Source of the DNA: Alteromonas marina
GTDB lineage: Bacteria > Pseudomonadota > Gammaproteobacteria > Enterobacterales > Alteromonadaceae
Direction of reading: 5' to 3'
Assembly (NCBI RefSeq): GCF_000808575.1
Contig: NZ_JWLW01000004.1
Span: 102,847-166,846 of the forward strand
Length of the DNA stretch: 64,000 nt
Shown here piece by piece: positions 1-10,252 of this stretch. How positions within the stretch are numbered: the first letter of the stretch is position 1; the number at the start of each line of letters is the position of its first letter. The notes under the pieces were generated by a model. That model saw only the letters and a program-made list of their open reading frames with translations, searched no databases and was not told where the DNA came from. A program made the position numbers and the translations under genes.

Positions 1-628
1 CCCGCGGTTTTTTCTGCCGGACTTCTTCTAGCATAGCACGCTTATCAGCTCCGCCTGCATCTAAAGGCCCGCTAAATAAAGCTCGGGTGTCCATAATGAT
101 TCTATTCACACCGTGGCGGATCAAAAGTTGGTTAAGCGCCTTTTCTTCATCACCCTTAGCGAAAAATGCCAGGTGGCGCACCTCAACCGCTACGTTTGAT
201 TCTTGAGGTAACGCCGCTAAAAAGGTATCTAAAATGGATAGCTTTTCTGGCCCAAAAGAAGCGGGCAGTTGCAGCATCATTACTCCTAGCTTTTCTTTTA
301 GCGGGCTTAATAAAGCAAGCTGTTGGGCAACCTCTTCGTCACAATGCTGTAATTGATGTACATGCGTAATGTTTTGGTGAAACTTGAAAGTAAATCTGAA
401 GTGGTCGGGTGTTGAATCGCACCATCTTGCTACAGCGTCTTGGTGGGGAAGAGAGTAAAATGTGGTATTCCCTTCAACCGTATTACACTCCTTGGCATAC
501 AGCGACAATCCATTATCAGACTTGGGATAATTAGCAAACCACGTGCTTGGCCAATGGCTGTGTTGCCACATTGGCAATCCAATATAGAGATTTCCTTGTG
601 ATATGGCTGATTTGTGCATATTTGTCAT
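1..628 (-). CDS. DUF72 (YecE-like) family protein, 3' end beyond the window
   Basis: An open frame runs on the minus strand from an ATG at 628 to the left edge, giving about 209 residues of the N-terminal part. The protein begins MTNMHKSAISQGNLYIG and contains the features I associate with DUF72/YecE proteins: a YIG start of the barrel, the EGNTTFYSLP motif near residue 55, FRFTFKFH near 78 and VAVEVRH near 150. DUF72 proteins are predicted TIM-barrel proteins of unknown biochemical function. The gene diverges from aspS, a common neighbour of this family. The C-terminal part lies outside the window, so completeness cannot be judged. Confidence 0.8.
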   Translation of the reverse strand, partial: MTNMHKSAISQGNLYIGLPMWQHSHWPSTWFANYPKSDNGLSLYAKECNTVEGNTTFYSLPHQDAVARWCDSTPDHFRFTFKFHQNITHVHQLQHCDEEVAQQLALLSPLKEKLGVMMLQLPASFGPEKLSILDTFLAALPQESNVAVEVRHLAFFAKGDEEKALNQLLIRHGVNRIIMDTRALFSGPLDAGGADKRAMLEEVRQKKPR

Positions 629-818
629 TGGGCTTTATCAAGCATTTGTTTATACTATGCGGCCTTTAAATCATTACATTATGCATGTTGTGGGCGGGCC
701 AGTTAATTGGCCAGCAAGTTTACGCGATTTTTGGCAAAGTCTTAAGCCTAAAAGTAAGCAGTTTTGAACGCCAATTCACAGCATGCGAAGCAAGAAAAAA
801 CATCAGGGGTCAAGGACC

Positions 819-2579
819 ATGCGCACAGATTACTGTGGGAATATCGATTCATCATACATTGGACAAGAAGTTACCCTTTGCGGGTGGGTTAATAAGCGTC
901 GCGATTTAGGCGGTGTAATTTTCATCGACTTACGCGACCGCGAAGGTATCGTACAAGTGGTGTTCGACCCAGATTTACCAGACGTGCTATCTGTAGCTAA
1001 CACGTTGCGTAGCGAATTCTGTGTAAAGCTAACGGGTAAAGTGCGTGCGCGCCCTGAAGGTCAAGTTAACAAAGACATGCGCACAGGTGAGATTGAGATC
1101 TTAGGCACAGGCCTTGAAGTGATAAACAAGTCTGACGTGCTTCCACTAGACTGGAACCAAGAAAACTCAGAAGAACAGCGCCTTCGTTACCGTTACCTAG
1201 ACCTTCGCCGTCCTGTAATGAGCCAGCGCTTACAGTTCCGTGCAAAAGTAACCGGTGCTGTACGTCGTTTCCTAGAAGAAGAAGGTTTCTTAGATATTGA
1301 AACACCTATTCTTACTAAGGCAACGCCAGAAGGTGCACGTGACTACCTAGTGCCAAGCCGCACGCACAAAGGTGAGTTCTTTGCACTTCCGCAATCGCCA
1401 CAGCTTTTCAAACAGCTTCTGATGATGTCGGGTATGGATCGTTACTACCAAATTGTTAAGTGCTTCCGCGACGAAGACTTACGTGCCGACCGTCAGCCAG
1501 AATTTACCCAAATCGATATTGAGACCACGTTCTTAGATGCCGATGGCGTAATGTCTATTACCGAGCGTATGATCCGCGACTTGTTCAACAAAATGCTAAA
1601 CGTTGACCTTGGTGACTTCCCGCGCATGACGTATAAAGAAGCCATGACGCGCTTTGGTAGCGACAAGCCAGACCTACGTAATCCGCTTGAGTTAACCGAC
1701 GTTGCAGATTTGCTTGCCAACGTTGACTTTAAAGTATTCAGCGGCCCGGCAAATGACCCTAAAGGTCGCGTAGCAGCTATTCGCGTACCGGGTGGGGCGT
1801 CACTTTCGCGTAAGCAAATTGACGAATACACTAAATTTGTAGGTATTTACGGCGCGAAAGGCTTAGCTTGGATTAAAGTTAACGATGCTGGTGCTGGTCT
1901 TGAAGGTCTACAGTCGCCCATCCTTAAATTCCTAACCGAAGACATCACTAACGCCATGCTAGAGCGCACTGGCGCGCAAAGTGGCGATATTCTATTGTTC
2001 GGTGCAGACAGCTACACTGTGGTTACCGAAGCGATGGGCGCACTTCGTCTTAAGCTTGGTGAAGACTTTGAGCTTCTTGAAGGCGAGTGGAAGCCACTTT
2101 GGGTTGTTGACTTCCCAATGTTCGAAGAGTTTGACGGTCAGCTTCACGCTATTCACCACCCGTTTACCGCGCCTCGTGGTTTAACGCCAGAAGAACTTAA
2201 AGCTAATCCAGCTGAAGCCTTATCTGATGCTTACGATATGGTATTGAACGGTGTTGAATTAGGCGGTGGTTCTGTACGTATTCACAATGAAGACATGCAG
2301 TCTACGGTATTCAACATTCTTGGCATTGACGATGAAGAAGCGAAGAACAAGTTTGGCTTCTTGCTTGACGCGCTGCGCTTTGGTGCGCCGCCGCATGCAG
2401 GTCTTGCGTTTGGTCTAGACCGTCTGGTAATGCTTATGACTGGCGCGACCTCTATTCGTGATGTGATGGCATTCCCTAAAACAACCACAGCGGCATGTCC
2501 ATTAACATCGGCGCCTAGCCTTGCAAATCCACAGCAGCTTGAAGAGCTAGCTATTGCAACGGTGAAAAAGCAATCGTAA
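819..2579 (+). CDS. aspS: aspartyl-tRNA synthetase
   Basis: Charges tRNA-Asp with aspartate in the cytoplasm. The 586-residue protein has an N-terminal OB-fold anticodon-binding domain (about 1-105), the class II catalytic core with motif 2 [18 protein letters not shown] starting near residue 216, the bacterial GAD insertion domain (about 285-410) and motif 3 GLAFGLDRL near 528. The length matches bacterial AspRS (E. coli about 590). An upstream ATG at 783 is in frame, but [10 protein letters not shown] at 819 is the family-typical start and has a CAAGGA site just before it. It leads a run of nudB and ruvCAB. A separate asnS lies at 45842-47239, so a discriminating AspRS is expected. Confidence 0.97.
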   Translation: MRTDYCGNIDSSYIGQEVTLCGWVNKRRDLGGVIFIDLRDREGIVQVVFDPDLPDVLSVANTLRSEFCVKLTGKVRARPEGQVNKDMRTGEIEILGTGLEVINKSDVLPLDWNQENSEEQRLRYRYLDLRRPVMSQRLQFRAKVTGAVRRFLEEEGFLDIETPILTKATPEGARDYLVPSRTHKGEFFALPQSPQLFKQLLMMSGMDRYYQIVKCFRDEDLRADRQPEFTQIDIETTFLDADGVMSITERMIRDLFNKMLNVDLGDFPRMTYKEAMTRFGSDKPDLRNPLELTDVADLLANVDFKVFSGPANDPKGRVAAIRVPGGASLSRKQIDEYTKFVGIYGAKGLAWIKVNDAGAGLEGLQSPILKFLTEDITNAMLERTGAQSGDILLFGADSYTVVTEAMGALRLKLGEDFELLEGEWKPLWVVDFPMFEEFDGQLHAIHHPFTAPRGLTPEELKANPAEALSDAYDMVLNGVELGGGSVRIHNEDMQSTVFNILGIDDEEAKNKFGFLLDALRFGAPPHAGLAFGLDRLVMLMTGATSIRDVMAFPKTTTAACPLTSAPSLANPQQLEELAIATVKKQS

Positions 2580-2582
2580 TTT

Positions 2583-3023
2583 ATGGCGTATAAGAAGCCT
2601 GAATCTGCACTGGTAGTGTTGTATGACCAACACTACCGAGTGCTGCTTTTGCAACGACAAGATGACCCCACCTTTTGGCAGTCGGTAACCGGCGCGTTAG
2701 AAGAGGGGGAGTTACCCTTAGAAACAGCATATCGTGAAGTGTGTGAAGAAATTGGCATCGATGCCAAAGCGCACGGCTTTGTGGTTAACGATCACGATAA
2801 GCAAAACCAATACGAAATTCGTAGCCGCTGGCTACATCGCTATCCTCCTGGTACTGTGCACAACACAGAACACGTATTTTCCCTTCAAATAAACAGCGAA
2901 TTACCCATTGTTTTGACAGAGCACTTGCAGTACGAATGGGTGTCGAAAGAGGAAGCGCTAGCGCGTTTATGGTCTCCCTCTAATAAAGAAGCGGTATCTT
3001 TGTTTGTACCGAGTGTGCCTTAA
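2583..3023 (+). CDS. nudB: dihydroneopterin triphosphate diphosphatase (Nudix)
   Basis: Predicted to remove pyrophosphate from dihydroneopterin triphosphate, the step after GTP cyclohydrolase in folate synthesis. The 146-residue protein is a single Nudix domain; the Nudix box runs from GALEEGE near residue 37 through REVCEEIGI near 58. The N-terminal [13 protein letters not shown] and the WQSVTGALE segment are typical of NudB. It starts 3 bp after aspS stops, and its stop overlaps the ruvC start (TAATG), so the genes are probably co-transcribed. In E. coli yebC lies between nudB and ruvC; it is absent here. Confidence 0.9.
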   Translation: MAYKKPESALVVLYDQHYRVLLLQRQDDPTFWQSVTGALEEGELPLETAYREVCEEIGIDAKAHGFVVNDHDKQNQYEIRSRWLHRYPPGTVHNTEHVFSLQINSELPIVLTEHLQYEWVSKEEALARLWSPSNKEAVSLFVPSVP

Positions 3024-3541
3024 TGGTTATACTGGGTATAGATCCAGGTTCTCGGATCACAGGCTACGGTTTAATTGCACGCAAGCAAGGTAAACTGGTG
3101 TATTTAGCAAGCGGATGCATTCGCGTTGGAACGGCAGATTTGCCTTCTCGTCTTGCTAATATTTTTACCGGGGTTGGCGATATTATTCGTCAATATAAAC
3201 CCGACCAATTTGCTATTGAGCAAGTATTTATGGCGAAAAACCCTGATTCAGCGTTAAAGCTTGGTCAGGCCAGAGGTGCCGCCATTGTGGCAGCCACCCA
3301 AGCGCAACTTCCTGTTGCTGAATACAGCGCAAGGCAAATTAAGCAGTCGGTAGTTGGAAAAGGTGGCGCAGATAAAACGCAAGTTCAGCACATGGTAAAA
3401 CACCTGCTTAGCTTAAGCGGCACGCCACAGGCCGATGCTGCCGATGCATTAGCCGTTGCCTTGTGTCATGCACACACCGAACAGAGCCTGATAAACATGG
3501 CAGGGCAAGCCCGAAAAACCGTTCGTGGTCGTTTGCGCTAG
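3023..3541 (+). CDS. ruvC: Holliday junction resolvase RuvC
   Basis: Endonuclease that cuts Holliday junctions symmetrically after RuvAB branch migration. The 172 residues match the family length. The catalytic acidic residues are visible: Asp7 in [14 protein letters not shown], the Glu in FAIEQVF near residue 68, and the Asp pair in DAADALAVA near 140. The ATG overlaps the nudB stop by one base. ruvA follows 36 bp downstream, giving the usual ruvC-ruvA-ruvB order. Confidence 0.96.
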   Translation: MVILGIDPGSRITGYGLIARKQGKLVYLASGCIRVGTADLPSRLANIFTGVGDIIRQYKPDQFAIEQVFMAKNPDSALKLGQARGAAIVAATQAQLPVAEYSARQIKQSVVGKGGADKTQVQHMVKHLLSLSGTPQADAADALAVALCHAHTEQSLINMAGQARKTVRGRLR

Positions 3542-3577
3542 TACTGCTTAAAGCTCACGCTTTTACAGAGATAATTC

Positions 3578-4198
3578 ATGATTGGACGAATTCGCGGTAC
3601 GTTGGCTGAGAAACAGCCTCCAGAAATTCTTGTAGATGTAGCCGGTGTTGGCTACGAAATTCACATGCCTATGACCAGTTTCTACCAGCTTCCCGCGGTG
3701 GGTGAAGAAGTGGTGGTGTACACACATTTTGTGGTTCGTGAAGACGCCCAATTGCTGTTTGGTTTTGCTGATAAAATGGAAAGAGGGCTTTTCCGAGAAT
3801 TGATCAAAGCCAATGGTGTAGGCCCAAAGTTAGGCCTTGCTATTTTATCTGGAATGTCGGCAAGCCAGTTCTTGGCAAGTGTACAAAATGAAGATGTTTC
3901 TGCACTCGTCAGCTTACCGGGTATAGGTAAGAAAACCGCAGAGCGTTTAGTGGTAGAGCTTAAAGACCGCCTAGCAAAATTTGGCAAGGCGCAGAGTATT
4001 GCTGTACCACCTCCAAGTGGCGACTTGCTATCCACCAACACTATTGTTGCTGTAAACGACGCTCGGGAAGAAGCACAAAGCGCGCTTATTGCACTGGGCT
4101 ATAAACCTGCTCAAGCGAGCAAGCTAGTTGACAGCGTATATAAAGAGGGCATGGAAAGTGAAGCCCTTATTCGCGAATCATTAAAAGCGGCCATATAA
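3578..4198 (+). CDS. ruvA: Holliday junction branch migration protein RuvA
   Basis: Tetrameric junction-binding subunit that loads the RuvB motor. The 206 residues comprise an OB-fold domain (MIGRIRGTL through about 65), tandem helix-hairpin-helix motifs ([13 protein letters not shown] near 80 and [16 protein letters not shown] near 110) and a C-terminal RuvB-contacting three-helix domain (about 155-206). The start lies after ACAGAGATAATTC. Length and domain order are normal. Confidence 0.96.
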   Translation: MIGRIRGTLAEKQPPEILVDVAGVGYEIHMPMTSFYQLPAVGEEVVVYTHFVVREDAQLLFGFADKMERGLFRELIKANGVGPKLGLAILSGMSASQFLASVQNEDVSALVSLPGIGKKTAERLVVELKDRLAKFGKAQSIAVPPPSGDLLSTNTIVAVNDAREEAQSALIALGYKPAQASKLVDSVYKEGMESEALIRESLKAAI

Positions 4199-4266
4199 TG
4201 GCGCTCAACGAAGACAGCGGTTCTTAGTCTGCCTGTCTTCACGTCACCGTTTAAAGTAGAACTATC

Positions 4267-5271
4267 ATGATTGAAGCCGACAGACTGATTACGCCTGAAG
4301 CCAGCACCGAAGACGAGGTCATCGACCGCGCCATTCGCCCTAAAATGCTGGAAGACTATACGGGGCAGCCTCACGTATGTGAGCAAATGGAAATTTTTAT
4401 TCAAGCTGCGCGTAATCGCGACGATGCGCTAGACCATCTACTTATTTTCGGTCCGCCAGGACTGGGTAAAACCACGCTTGCGAACATTGTGGCAAATGAA
4501 ATGGGCGTAAACATTAAAACCACGTCAGGCCCTGTGCTTGAGAAAGCTGGCGACTTGGCTGCACTGCTTACCAACCTTGAGCGCAATGATGTATTGTTCA
4601 TAGACGAAATACATCGCTTAAGTCCAGTGGTAGAGGAAATTCTTTATCCTGCCATGGAAGACTATCAGCTTGATATTATGATAGGCGAGGGGCCTGCCGC
4701 CCGTTCAATTAAGCTAGACCTTCCTCCTTTTACACTGGTAGGCGCTACCACCCGCGCAGGCTCGCTAACGTCGCCATTACGCGACCGTTTCGGTATTGTT
4801 CAACGCCTTGAGTTTTACAACGTAAAAGACCTCACCAGTATTGTGGCAAGAAGCGCGAGCTATCTGAATTTAGACATGAACGAGGAAGGTGCGCAAGAAG
4901 TGGCACGTCGCTCGCGGGGCACGCCGCGTATCGCCAACCGTTTGTTACGCCGTGTTCGGGATTATGCTGAAATTAAATCTGACGGCACGGTGGGCGCCGA
5001 CGTTGCGGCCAAAGCTTTAGATATGCTTGATGTAGACAAAGAAGGCTTTGACTACATGGACCGCAAATTGCTTACTGCTATTATCGAAAAGTTTGATGGT
5101 GGGCCAGTAGGCTTAGACAATTTGGCAGCAGCCATTGGTGAAGAGAAAGAAACCATAGAAGACGTGATTGAACCCTTCCTTATTCAACAGGGCTTTTTAC
5201 AGCGCACGCCTCGAGGCCGTATTGTGTCTCAGCGAGCCTATCTTCACTTTGGCTTCGCTCCGTCTGAATAA
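4267..5271 (+). CDS. ruvB: Holliday junction branch migration ATPase RuvB
   Basis: Hexameric AAA+ motor that drives branch migration with RuvA. The 334-residue protein has the family N-terminus ([12 protein letters not shown]), Walker [10 protein letters not shown] near residue 60, Walker [10 protein letters not shown] near 110, sensor 1 GATTRAGSL near 160 and a C-terminal winged helix (about 255-334). It is 68 bp from ruvA and is followed by a good rho-independent terminator at 5309-5340, so the aspS-nudB-ruvCAB unit probably ends here. Confidence 0.97.
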   Translation: MIEADRLITPEASTEDEVIDRAIRPKMLEDYTGQPHVCEQMEIFIQAARNRDDALDHLLIFGPPGLGKTTLANIVANEMGVNIKTTSGPVLEKAGDLAALLTNLERNDVLFIDEIHRLSPVVEEILYPAMEDYQLDIMIGEGPAARSIKLDLPPFTLVGATTRAGSLTSPLRDRFGIVQRLEFYNVKDLTSIVARSASYLNLDMNEEGAQEVARRSRGTPRIANRLLRRVRDYAEIKSDGTVGADVAAKALDMLDVDKEGFDYMDRKLLTAIIEKFDGGPVGLDNLAAAIGEEKETIEDVIEPFLIQQGFLQRTPRGRIVSQRAYLHFGFAPSE

Positions 5272-5308
5272 TCTACCGTCCCTTTGTAAGAAGCAACAGA
5301 TTCGTTTT

Positions 5309-5340
5309 AAAGGCCTAGCTGGATTGCTGGGCTTTTTTTG
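5309..5340 (+). terminator. rho-independent terminator after ruvB
   Basis: GCCTAGC at 5313-5319 pairs with GCTGGGC at 5326-5332 (one G-U pair), followed by seven T residues at 5333-5339. Confidence 0.85.
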
Positions 5341-5503
5341 GTAACACCGAGAATACAGAAGCCGTTTCAAACGCTACAAGTAAATGCTCGTATGGGGGGA
5401 GCTGTCATTCCAGAGCATTGAAAGTGGATGGCGAATTATCGCATAGCCCAAGTTAAGCATGGGCCGCCAATATTTTGTTTTGTACAGATGCTAAATTACA
5501 GGC

Positions 5504-5531
5504 AAAAAAAAGCCCGCTCATTGAGCGGGCT
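5504..5531 (-). terminator. rho-independent terminator of the candidate sRNA
   Basis: A perfect 9-bp stem AGCCCGCTC/GAGCGGGCT with a 3-base loop (5511-5531), followed on the minus strand by an unbroken T run at 5510-5504. The plus-strand side has only a short A run, so it acts mainly on minus-strand transcripts. Confidence 0.85.
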
Positions 5532-5637
5532 AAAACAACAAGTGTTGAAGGAAATAAATCCAGGGAACTCATGTCTAACAGGAGAATAACTCTTGCATGA
5601 CCGTGCTAAGCACCATCACGCTCTGTACGACTGATGC
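5504..5637 (-). ncRNA. candidate small regulatory RNA
   Basis: The 586-bp gap between ruvB and ybgC has no convincing ORF but holds an apparent autonomous transcription unit on the minus strand. A TATAAT element (5648-5643) lies 16 bp downstream of TTGTAG (5670-5665), predicting a start near 5637. About 130 nt later a strong terminator follows, AGCCCGCTC pairing with GAGCGGGCT (5531-5511) and then an uninterrupted T run on the minus strand (5510-5504). The transcript contains a short GTGC/GCAC hairpin and a pyrimidine-rich single-stranded part with TTCTCCTG and TTCCCTGG, as seen in mRNA-pairing sRNAs. I do not recognise the family. Ends are approximate. Confidence 0.6.
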
Positions 5638-5642
5638 TGTGC

Positions 5643-5670
5643 ATTATAGGGAGAGCATAAAAAACTACAA
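5643..5670 (-). promoter_or_regulatory. sigma-70 promoter of the candidate sRNA
   Basis: Minus strand: TTGTAG at 5670-5665, 16-bp spacer, perfect TATAAT at 5648-5643. No coding sequence follows on that strand before the terminator at 5531-5504. Confidence 0.6.
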
Positions 5671-5857
5671 TTGAGTAAAATTGTTGGTTTGAATTAGAAA
5701 AACTAATTTGTTAACTGGATGTTTCGCATTGGTTTATTTTTGATTAAATGTTAGCTTTGGTGGGCTCTGTGGGGAGGTTTTGTTCTGCATTTTGTCGCGC
5801 CAATTAGTTATTTTAACTCCGCTTTGGATTATTAAATTTTTGGGTGAAGGAATAGTT

Positions 5858-6256
5858 ATGCATTTACATCAGGTAAGAGTGTATTACGAAGATACCGACG
5901 CAGGCGGTATCGTCTATTATGCGAATTACCTAAAGTTTATGGAGCGAGCCCGTACAGAGTGGCTTCGCGAGCTAGGTTTTGAACAAGACACGCTGATGGA
6001 ACAATCCATCGCTTTCGTCGTCAAACACGTTGAAATGCATAACTATGCGCCTGCGCGGTTCAATCAACTGTTGAGTATTGAAACTCGCGTTGTAGAATTG
6101 AAAGGCGCTAGTATGACGTTTCAACAAATTATTAAAAATGAACAAGGCGTTACATTGGTATCGGGAGATATCAAGGTTGCCTGCGTCGATTTGGCCGTTA
6201 TGAAGCCAAAAAGATTACCACGTACTTTGTTAGGGGAAATTTCGCGTGTCATCTGA
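5858..6256 (+). CDS. ybgC: Tol-Pal-associated acyl-CoA thioesterase YbgC
   Basis: Hot-dog-fold thioesterase at the head of the Tol-Pal operon; its cellular substrate is debated. The 132-residue protein starts [17 protein letters not shown], and the catalytic Asp lies in the EDTDAGG motif near residue 16. A longer in-frame start exists at 5780, but ATG 5858 has a GAAGGA ribosome-binding site and fits the family length. The 3' end overlaps tolQ by 11 bp, indicating translational coupling. Confidence 0.94.
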   Translation: MHLHQVRVYYEDTDAGGIVYYANYLKFMERARTEWLRELGFEQDTLMEQSIAFVVKHVEMHNYAPARFNQLLSIETRVVELKGASMTFQQIIKNEQGVTLVSGDIKVACVDLAVMKPKRLPRTLLGEISRVI

Positions 6257-6935
6257 TCTCACTTTTATTGGCTTGTTTTTACAAGCGAGTTTTATTGTTC
6301 AACTAGTTATGCTTTTGTTGCTAAGCGTGTCGATAGCGTCGTGGACGTTTATCTTCCAACGCAGCAAGGCGTTGTCGGCGGCACGCAACGAAATGCGTCA
6401 GTTTGAAGATAAGTTCTGGTCAGGCGCTGATCTTAACCGTCTTTATCAAGAGCTTTCTGCCAGAACTAACCTAACAGGCATGGGCAGCATCTTTTGCTCA
6501 GGCTTTAAAGAGTTTGTTCGCCTGCGCAAATCTAACACCGCTACCAACGGTATCGTCGACGGTACATACCGTGCTATGCGCGTTTCTATGTCTCGTCAAG
6601 TCGAAGAACTAGAAAGTCGTTTACCCTTTTTAGCCACGGCGGGCTCAATCAGTCCTTATATTGGTCTGTTTGGTACTGTGTGGGGGATCATGAATGCCTT
6701 CATCGCATTAGGTGAAGTGCAGCAAGCTACCCTTGCAATGGTAGCGCCGGGTATTGCAGAAGCACTTATTGCAACTGCTATTGGCCTGTTTGCCGCTATT
6801 CCTGCGGTTATTGCCTACAACCGTTTCAGCCATCAGGTTGAGAAGCTAGAAAATAGCTACGGCAACTTCATGGAAGAGTTCTCTGCAATCCTTCATCGCC
6901 AAGCCGTTGCTGCGCAAGCACAACAACAAGCCTAA
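6246..6935 (+). CDS. tolQ: Tol-Pal system inner-membrane protein TolQ
   Basis: MotA/TolQ/ExbB-family inner-membrane subunit that, with TolR, uses the proton motive force to energise TolA. It has 229 residues, an N-terminal membrane helix (about 10-33) and two further helices in the C-terminal half, around the conserved [19 protein letters not shown] and [15 protein letters not shown] segments. The start is GTG, overlapping the end of ybgC; no better ATG exists near it. Normal length for TolQ. Confidence 0.96.
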   Translation: MSSDLTFIGLFLQASFIVQLVMLLLLSVSIASWTFIFQRSKALSAARNEMRQFEDKFWSGADLNRLYQELSARTNLTGMGSIFCSGFKEFVRLRKSNTATNGIVDGTYRAMRVSMSRQVEELESRLPFLATAGSISPYIGLFGTVWGIMNAFIALGEVQQATLAMVAPGIAEALIATAIGLFAAIPAVIAYNRFSHQVEKLENSYGNFMEEFSAILHRQAVAAQAQQQA

Positions 6936-6964
6936 GCGTTTAAATTCCAAACGGAGGACTTGTT

Positions 6965-7384
6965 ATGTATGTAAGAAAACGCCGCAGGCCGGTATCAGAG
7001 ATAAACGTAGTTCCCTACATCGACGTGATGTTGGTGTTGCTTATTATCTTTATGGTAACGGCGCCGCTTATTTCTCAAGGTGTAAAGGTAGATTTGCCTA
7101 AAGCAAGTGCCAACCCGATAGAGCAAGAAGATACACCACCTATTATTGCGTCAGTGGATGTTAAAGGTCGCTACTTCCTTAATGTAGGCGAAGACCAGGA
7201 ATCGCCAATTAGCGAAGAAGAGCTTGGCGCTATTGTAAAAGCACAATTGACCAAAGAGCCCAATACGCCCGTAGTGGTAAAAGGCGATGGACAAGTAGCC
7301 TATAACGAAGTGATACAGCTAATGGTGTTATTACAGCAGGCGGGTGTGCCTTCAGTAGGGTTAATGACGGATCCGGTTGAGTAA
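6965..7384 (+). CDS. tolR: Tol-Pal system protein TolR
   Basis: ExbD/TolR-family partner of TolQ. The 139-residue protein has a basic N-terminus (YVRKRRRP), a single membrane helix at about 17-37 that carries the conserved proton-path Asp20 (PYIDVMLVLL), and a periplasmic domain. A GGAGG-type site (ACGGAGGACT) precedes the ATG. It lies 29 bp after tolQ. Confidence 0.96.
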   Translation: MYVRKRRRPVSEINVVPYIDVMLVLLIIFMVTAPLISQGVKVDLPKASANPIEQEDTPPIIASVDVKGRYFLNVGEDQESPISEEELGAIVKAQLTKEPNTPVVVKGDGQVAYNEVIQLMVLLQQAGVPSVGLMTDPVE

Positions 7385-7391
7385 TATAGAT

Positions 7392-8285
7392 ATGTCGAAA
7401 CCTGAAGTGTCGAAAAGCACGTCAACCGCTAGCCACTCAAACAACGCGAGTAACGGTGTAAGTGGTGATAAAAAGAACGGCAAAAGTGCCAAGCAAGCCA
7501 ACAGTATAAGCCCAGAACAAGTAGGCTTGTACAAGTCCATTGGTTTGCATCTTTTTATTGCTGCGCTGTTGCTAATTAGCGTCAGTTTCTCTCCTGACCC
7601 GTTGCCAAGTATGCCGTCGAATGCGCCTGTGATAGAAGCGACGTTTATTGATGCGCAAGCGATTGCGGATCAAAAAAGGGAGCAGGCACAAGCTGAAGCT
7701 CAAGCGAGAGCCGAAGAGCGAGAAAGGCAAAGAAAAGCAGAAGCCGCGGCAGAGAAAAAACGCCAGCAGCAGCTAGCAGCCAAGCGTGCGAAAGAGAAGC
7801 GTGAAGCAGAAGCGGCTGAAGCGAAACGTCAGAAAGACTTGGAGCGCTTAGCGGCGCAGAAGGAACAAGAGCGTAAGGAGCGCGAAGCAAAAGCGAAAGC
7901 TGAGGCTGAGCGAAAGAAAAAAGAAGAAGCTGAACGCGCTGAAATGGAAAGGATCATGCAAGAGCAGTTAGCGCAAGAACAAGCTGCTCAGCAAGAACGT
8001 AGGCGAAAACAGGTACTTACTGAAGTAGAGCGTTATACCGCACTTATTCAGCAAACCATAAAGCGCAATTTGTATTCGGACGACAGCTATCAAGGTAAAA
8101 CCTGTCGATTGAATATCCGGTTAGCAACGACAGGGTTTGTTACGAGTATTCGTGTACTCGGCGGCAACGATGCGCTGTGTAGAGCGGCTGAAAGCGCGGT
8201 TCGCAGGGCCGAAAAGTTACCGGTATCTGATGCGCCAGACGTTTACGAGCAGTTAAAAGACATTACTTTAAAAGTGGAATTATAG
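7392..8285 (+). CDS. tolA: Tol-Pal system protein TolA
   Basis: Inner-membrane-anchored protein that spans the periplasm and contacts TolB and Pal. From the N-terminus: a Ser/Asn/Lys-rich cytoplasmic segment of about 50 residues (longer than in E. coli), one membrane helix (about 52-72), a long Ala/Glu/Lys/Arg/Gln-rich helix (about 90-215) and a C-terminal domain (about 217-297) with [14 protein letters not shown] and two cysteines. The start is uncertain: ATG 7392 lies 7 bp after the tolR stop, whereas an in-frame TTG at 7377 would overlap tolR by 8 bp. Confidence 0.93.
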   Translation: MSKPEVSKSTSTASHSNNASNGVSGDKKNGKSAKQANSISPEQVGLYKSIGLHLFIAALLLISVSFSPDPLPSMPSNAPVIEATFIDAQAIADQKREQAQAEAQARAEERERQRKAEAAAEKKRQQQLAAKRAKEKREAEAAEAKRQKDLERLAAQKEQERKEREAKAKAEAERKKKEEAERAEMERIMQEQLAQEQAAQQERRRKQVLTEVERYTALIQQTIKRNLYSDDSYQGKTCRLNIRLATTGFVTSIRVLGGNDALCRAAESAVRRAEKLPVSDAPDVYEQLKDITLKVEL

Positions 8286-8289
8286 TGGT

Positions 8290-9645
8290 ATGAAAAAACT
8301 AGGTTTATGGATAGCGCTTATTACGATGGCATTCAGTGCCAACGTGTTTGCATCCTTAGAAATTGTGATAACCGAGGGCGTAGATAGTGCACGTCCAATC
8401 GGGGTTGTGCCATTTAAATGGAAAGGTCAGGGCAGTATGCCTGGCGATATTTCTAAAGTGGTGATGGCCGACTTAATGCGTAGTGGTAAGTTTAATCCGG
8501 TATCTGTCGACAAAATGCCACAGTACCCGGAGACAGCGGAGCAAGTGTCTTTCACTGCGTGGGCAACCTTAGGTGTAGACACGGTTTTAGTAGGAAGTAT
8601 TGAGCCACAAGCAGGCGACCGTTACCTTGTATCCTATGAGTTGATTGATGTACTTAAAGGGCAAGTTGACAATGGGCAAGCTAAAGTACTCAAAGACGGC
8701 AATTTGGTATCGAGTAATGATCACGTACTAGCTGCCCGTCAGGCAGTGATCAACGGCCGAGATTTTCGCCAGTATGCGCATCGAATTAGCGACATTGTGT
8801 ATGAAAAATTGACCGGTGTTCGCGGTGCATTTTTAACGAAAATTGCTTACGTCATTGTTCGCGACCGTGACACGGTAGAAAAACCTTACCAATTAGTCAT
8901 TGCAGACTACGATGGTGAGAACGAAACGCGCTTGTTGTCTTCGCCAGAGCCGCTTATGTCGCCAGTGTGGTCGCCTGATGGCGAGAAGCTTGCCTACGTT
9001 AGTTTTGAAAATCGTAGACCGCAAATATTCATTCAGAATATCTACACCAGCGAGCGTACGCGCATTACTGATTTCCCTGGAATAAATAGTAGCCCGGTGT
9101 TTTCACCAGATGGCAAGCAACTTGCAATGGTTTTATCGAAAGATGGAAACCCTGAACTCTATGTGATGGACTTAGCGACAAAAAATCTTCGCCGAGTAAC
9201 ACGAAATAGAGCGATTGATACGGAGCCCGCGTGGCTACCAGACGGCAGTGGGTTAATATTTAGCTCGGAACGGGGTGGTAAACCCCAGATATATAGCGTA
9301 AATTTAAATTCTGGGAAAGTAAGGCGAGTTACCTTTGTAGGTGAACAGAACCTTGGCGGTACGATTTCCCCAGACGGCAAGCAAATGATTATGGTAAACC
9401 AAACTAATGGGAACTATCACATTGCTAAGCAGTCTTTGGATGGTGGATCACCTCAAGTACTGACACGGACGTACTTAGATGAATCACCAAGCGTAGCGCC
9501 GAATGGAAGCATGATTATATACAGCACCCTTCACGAGGGAACCCAAGTGTTGTCACTGGTTTCTTTAGATGGGCGTTTTAAAGCTAGGTTACCAGCAGCC
9601 AATGGGCAAGTTAAATCGCCAAGTTGGTCACCATTTTTGTTCTAA
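8290..9645 (+). CDS. tolB: Tol-Pal system periplasmic protein TolB
   Basis: Periplasmic beta-propeller that binds Pal and TolA. The 451-residue precursor has a signal peptide cut after VFA at about residue 21, an N-terminal TolB domain (about 25-165) and a six-bladed propeller with repeated SPDG motifs ([29 protein letters not shown] and others). It starts 4 bp after tolA. Typical length. Confidence 0.97.
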   Translation: MKKLGLWIALITMAFSANVFASLEIVITEGVDSARPIGVVPFKWKGQGSMPGDISKVVMADLMRSGKFNPVSVDKMPQYPETAEQVSFTAWATLGVDTVLVGSIEPQAGDRYLVSYELIDVLKGQVDNGQAKVLKDGNLVSSNDHVLAARQAVINGRDFRQYAHRISDIVYEKLTGVRGAFLTKIAYVIVRDRDTVEKPYQLVIADYDGENETRLLSSPEPLMSPVWSPDGEKLAYVSFENRRPQIFIQNIYTSERTRITDFPGINSSPVFSPDGKQLAMVLSKDGNPELYVMDLATKNLRRVTRNRAIDTEPAWLPDGSGLIFSSERGGKPQIYSVNLNSGKVRRVTFVGEQNLGGTISPDGKQMIMVNQTNGNYHIAKQSLDGGSPQVLTRTYLDESPSVAPNGSMIIYSTLHEGTQVLSLVSLDGRFKARLPAANGQVKSPSWSPFLF

Positions 9646-9685
9646 CAATTTAACGACTAAACAATAAAATTTAAGGATTAGTAGG

Positions 9686-10252
9686 ATGCAAATGAATAAA
9701 GTGATGAAGAGCTTCATTATCGCATTGCCAGTAGTGACAATGATGGCATGTTCTTCAGGCCCTAGCGAAGAAGAATTGGCAGCAGAGCGTAACCGCCTTG
9801 CACAAGAACAAGCGGCTGCAGAAGCGGAAGCACGTGAAGCAGAAGCACAGCGCGTTAAAGCAGAAGCTGCACAGCGTATGAAGCGTCAGGAAGAAATGGT
9901 TCAGCAAGAAATGGAAGCGCTGAAAAACGAACAAACCGTTTACTTTGACTTTGACCGCTCAAGCATCAAGCCAGAGTTCCAGCGTATTCTAGACAAGCAC
10001 GCGGCGTTCTTGGTGAAAAACCCAAGCACTAAAGTGACTATTGAAGGTCACACAGACAGTCGTGGTACGCCAGAGTACAACATTGCGCTAGGCGAACGTC
10101 GTGCACAGTCTGTTGAAACTTACCTACTTAATGCTGGCGTAAGCAGCAGCCAAGTAACAGTAGTTTCATACGGCGAAGAAAAACCAGCAGTGATGGGTTC
10201 TACTGAGTATGCATTTGCTCAAAACCGTCGCGGAGTGGTTGTTTACCGCTAA
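9686..10252 (+). CDS. pal: peptidoglycan-associated lipoprotein Pal
   Basis: Outer-membrane lipoprotein that anchors the membrane to peptidoglycan. The 188-residue protein has a lipobox ending MMAC (Cys about 22), a Glu/Ala-rich helical linker longer than in E. coli, and a C-terminal OmpA-like domain with VYFDFDRSSIKPEF and TIEGHTDSRGTPEYNIALGE, the diaminopimelate-binding region. It is 40 bp after tolB; its stop overlaps the next start (TAATG). Confidence 0.97.
   Translation: MQMNKVMKSFIIALPVVTMMACSSGPSEEELAAERNRLAQEQAAAEAEAREAEAQRVKAEAAQRMKRQEEMVQQEMEALKNEQTVYFDFDRSSIKPEFQRILDKHAAFLVKNPSTKVTIEGHTDSRGTPEYNIALGERRAQSVETYLLNAGVSSSQVTVVSYGEEKPAVMGSTEYAFAQNRRGVVVYR

Noticed and set aside
783..818. 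Upstream ATG extending AspRS by 12 residues
   Set aside because: The added residues do not fit the family, and ATG 819 has the better ribosome-binding site.
5440..5595. Short minus-strand open frames inside the candidate sRNA
   Set aside because: They run through the terminator hairpin and look like chance frames.
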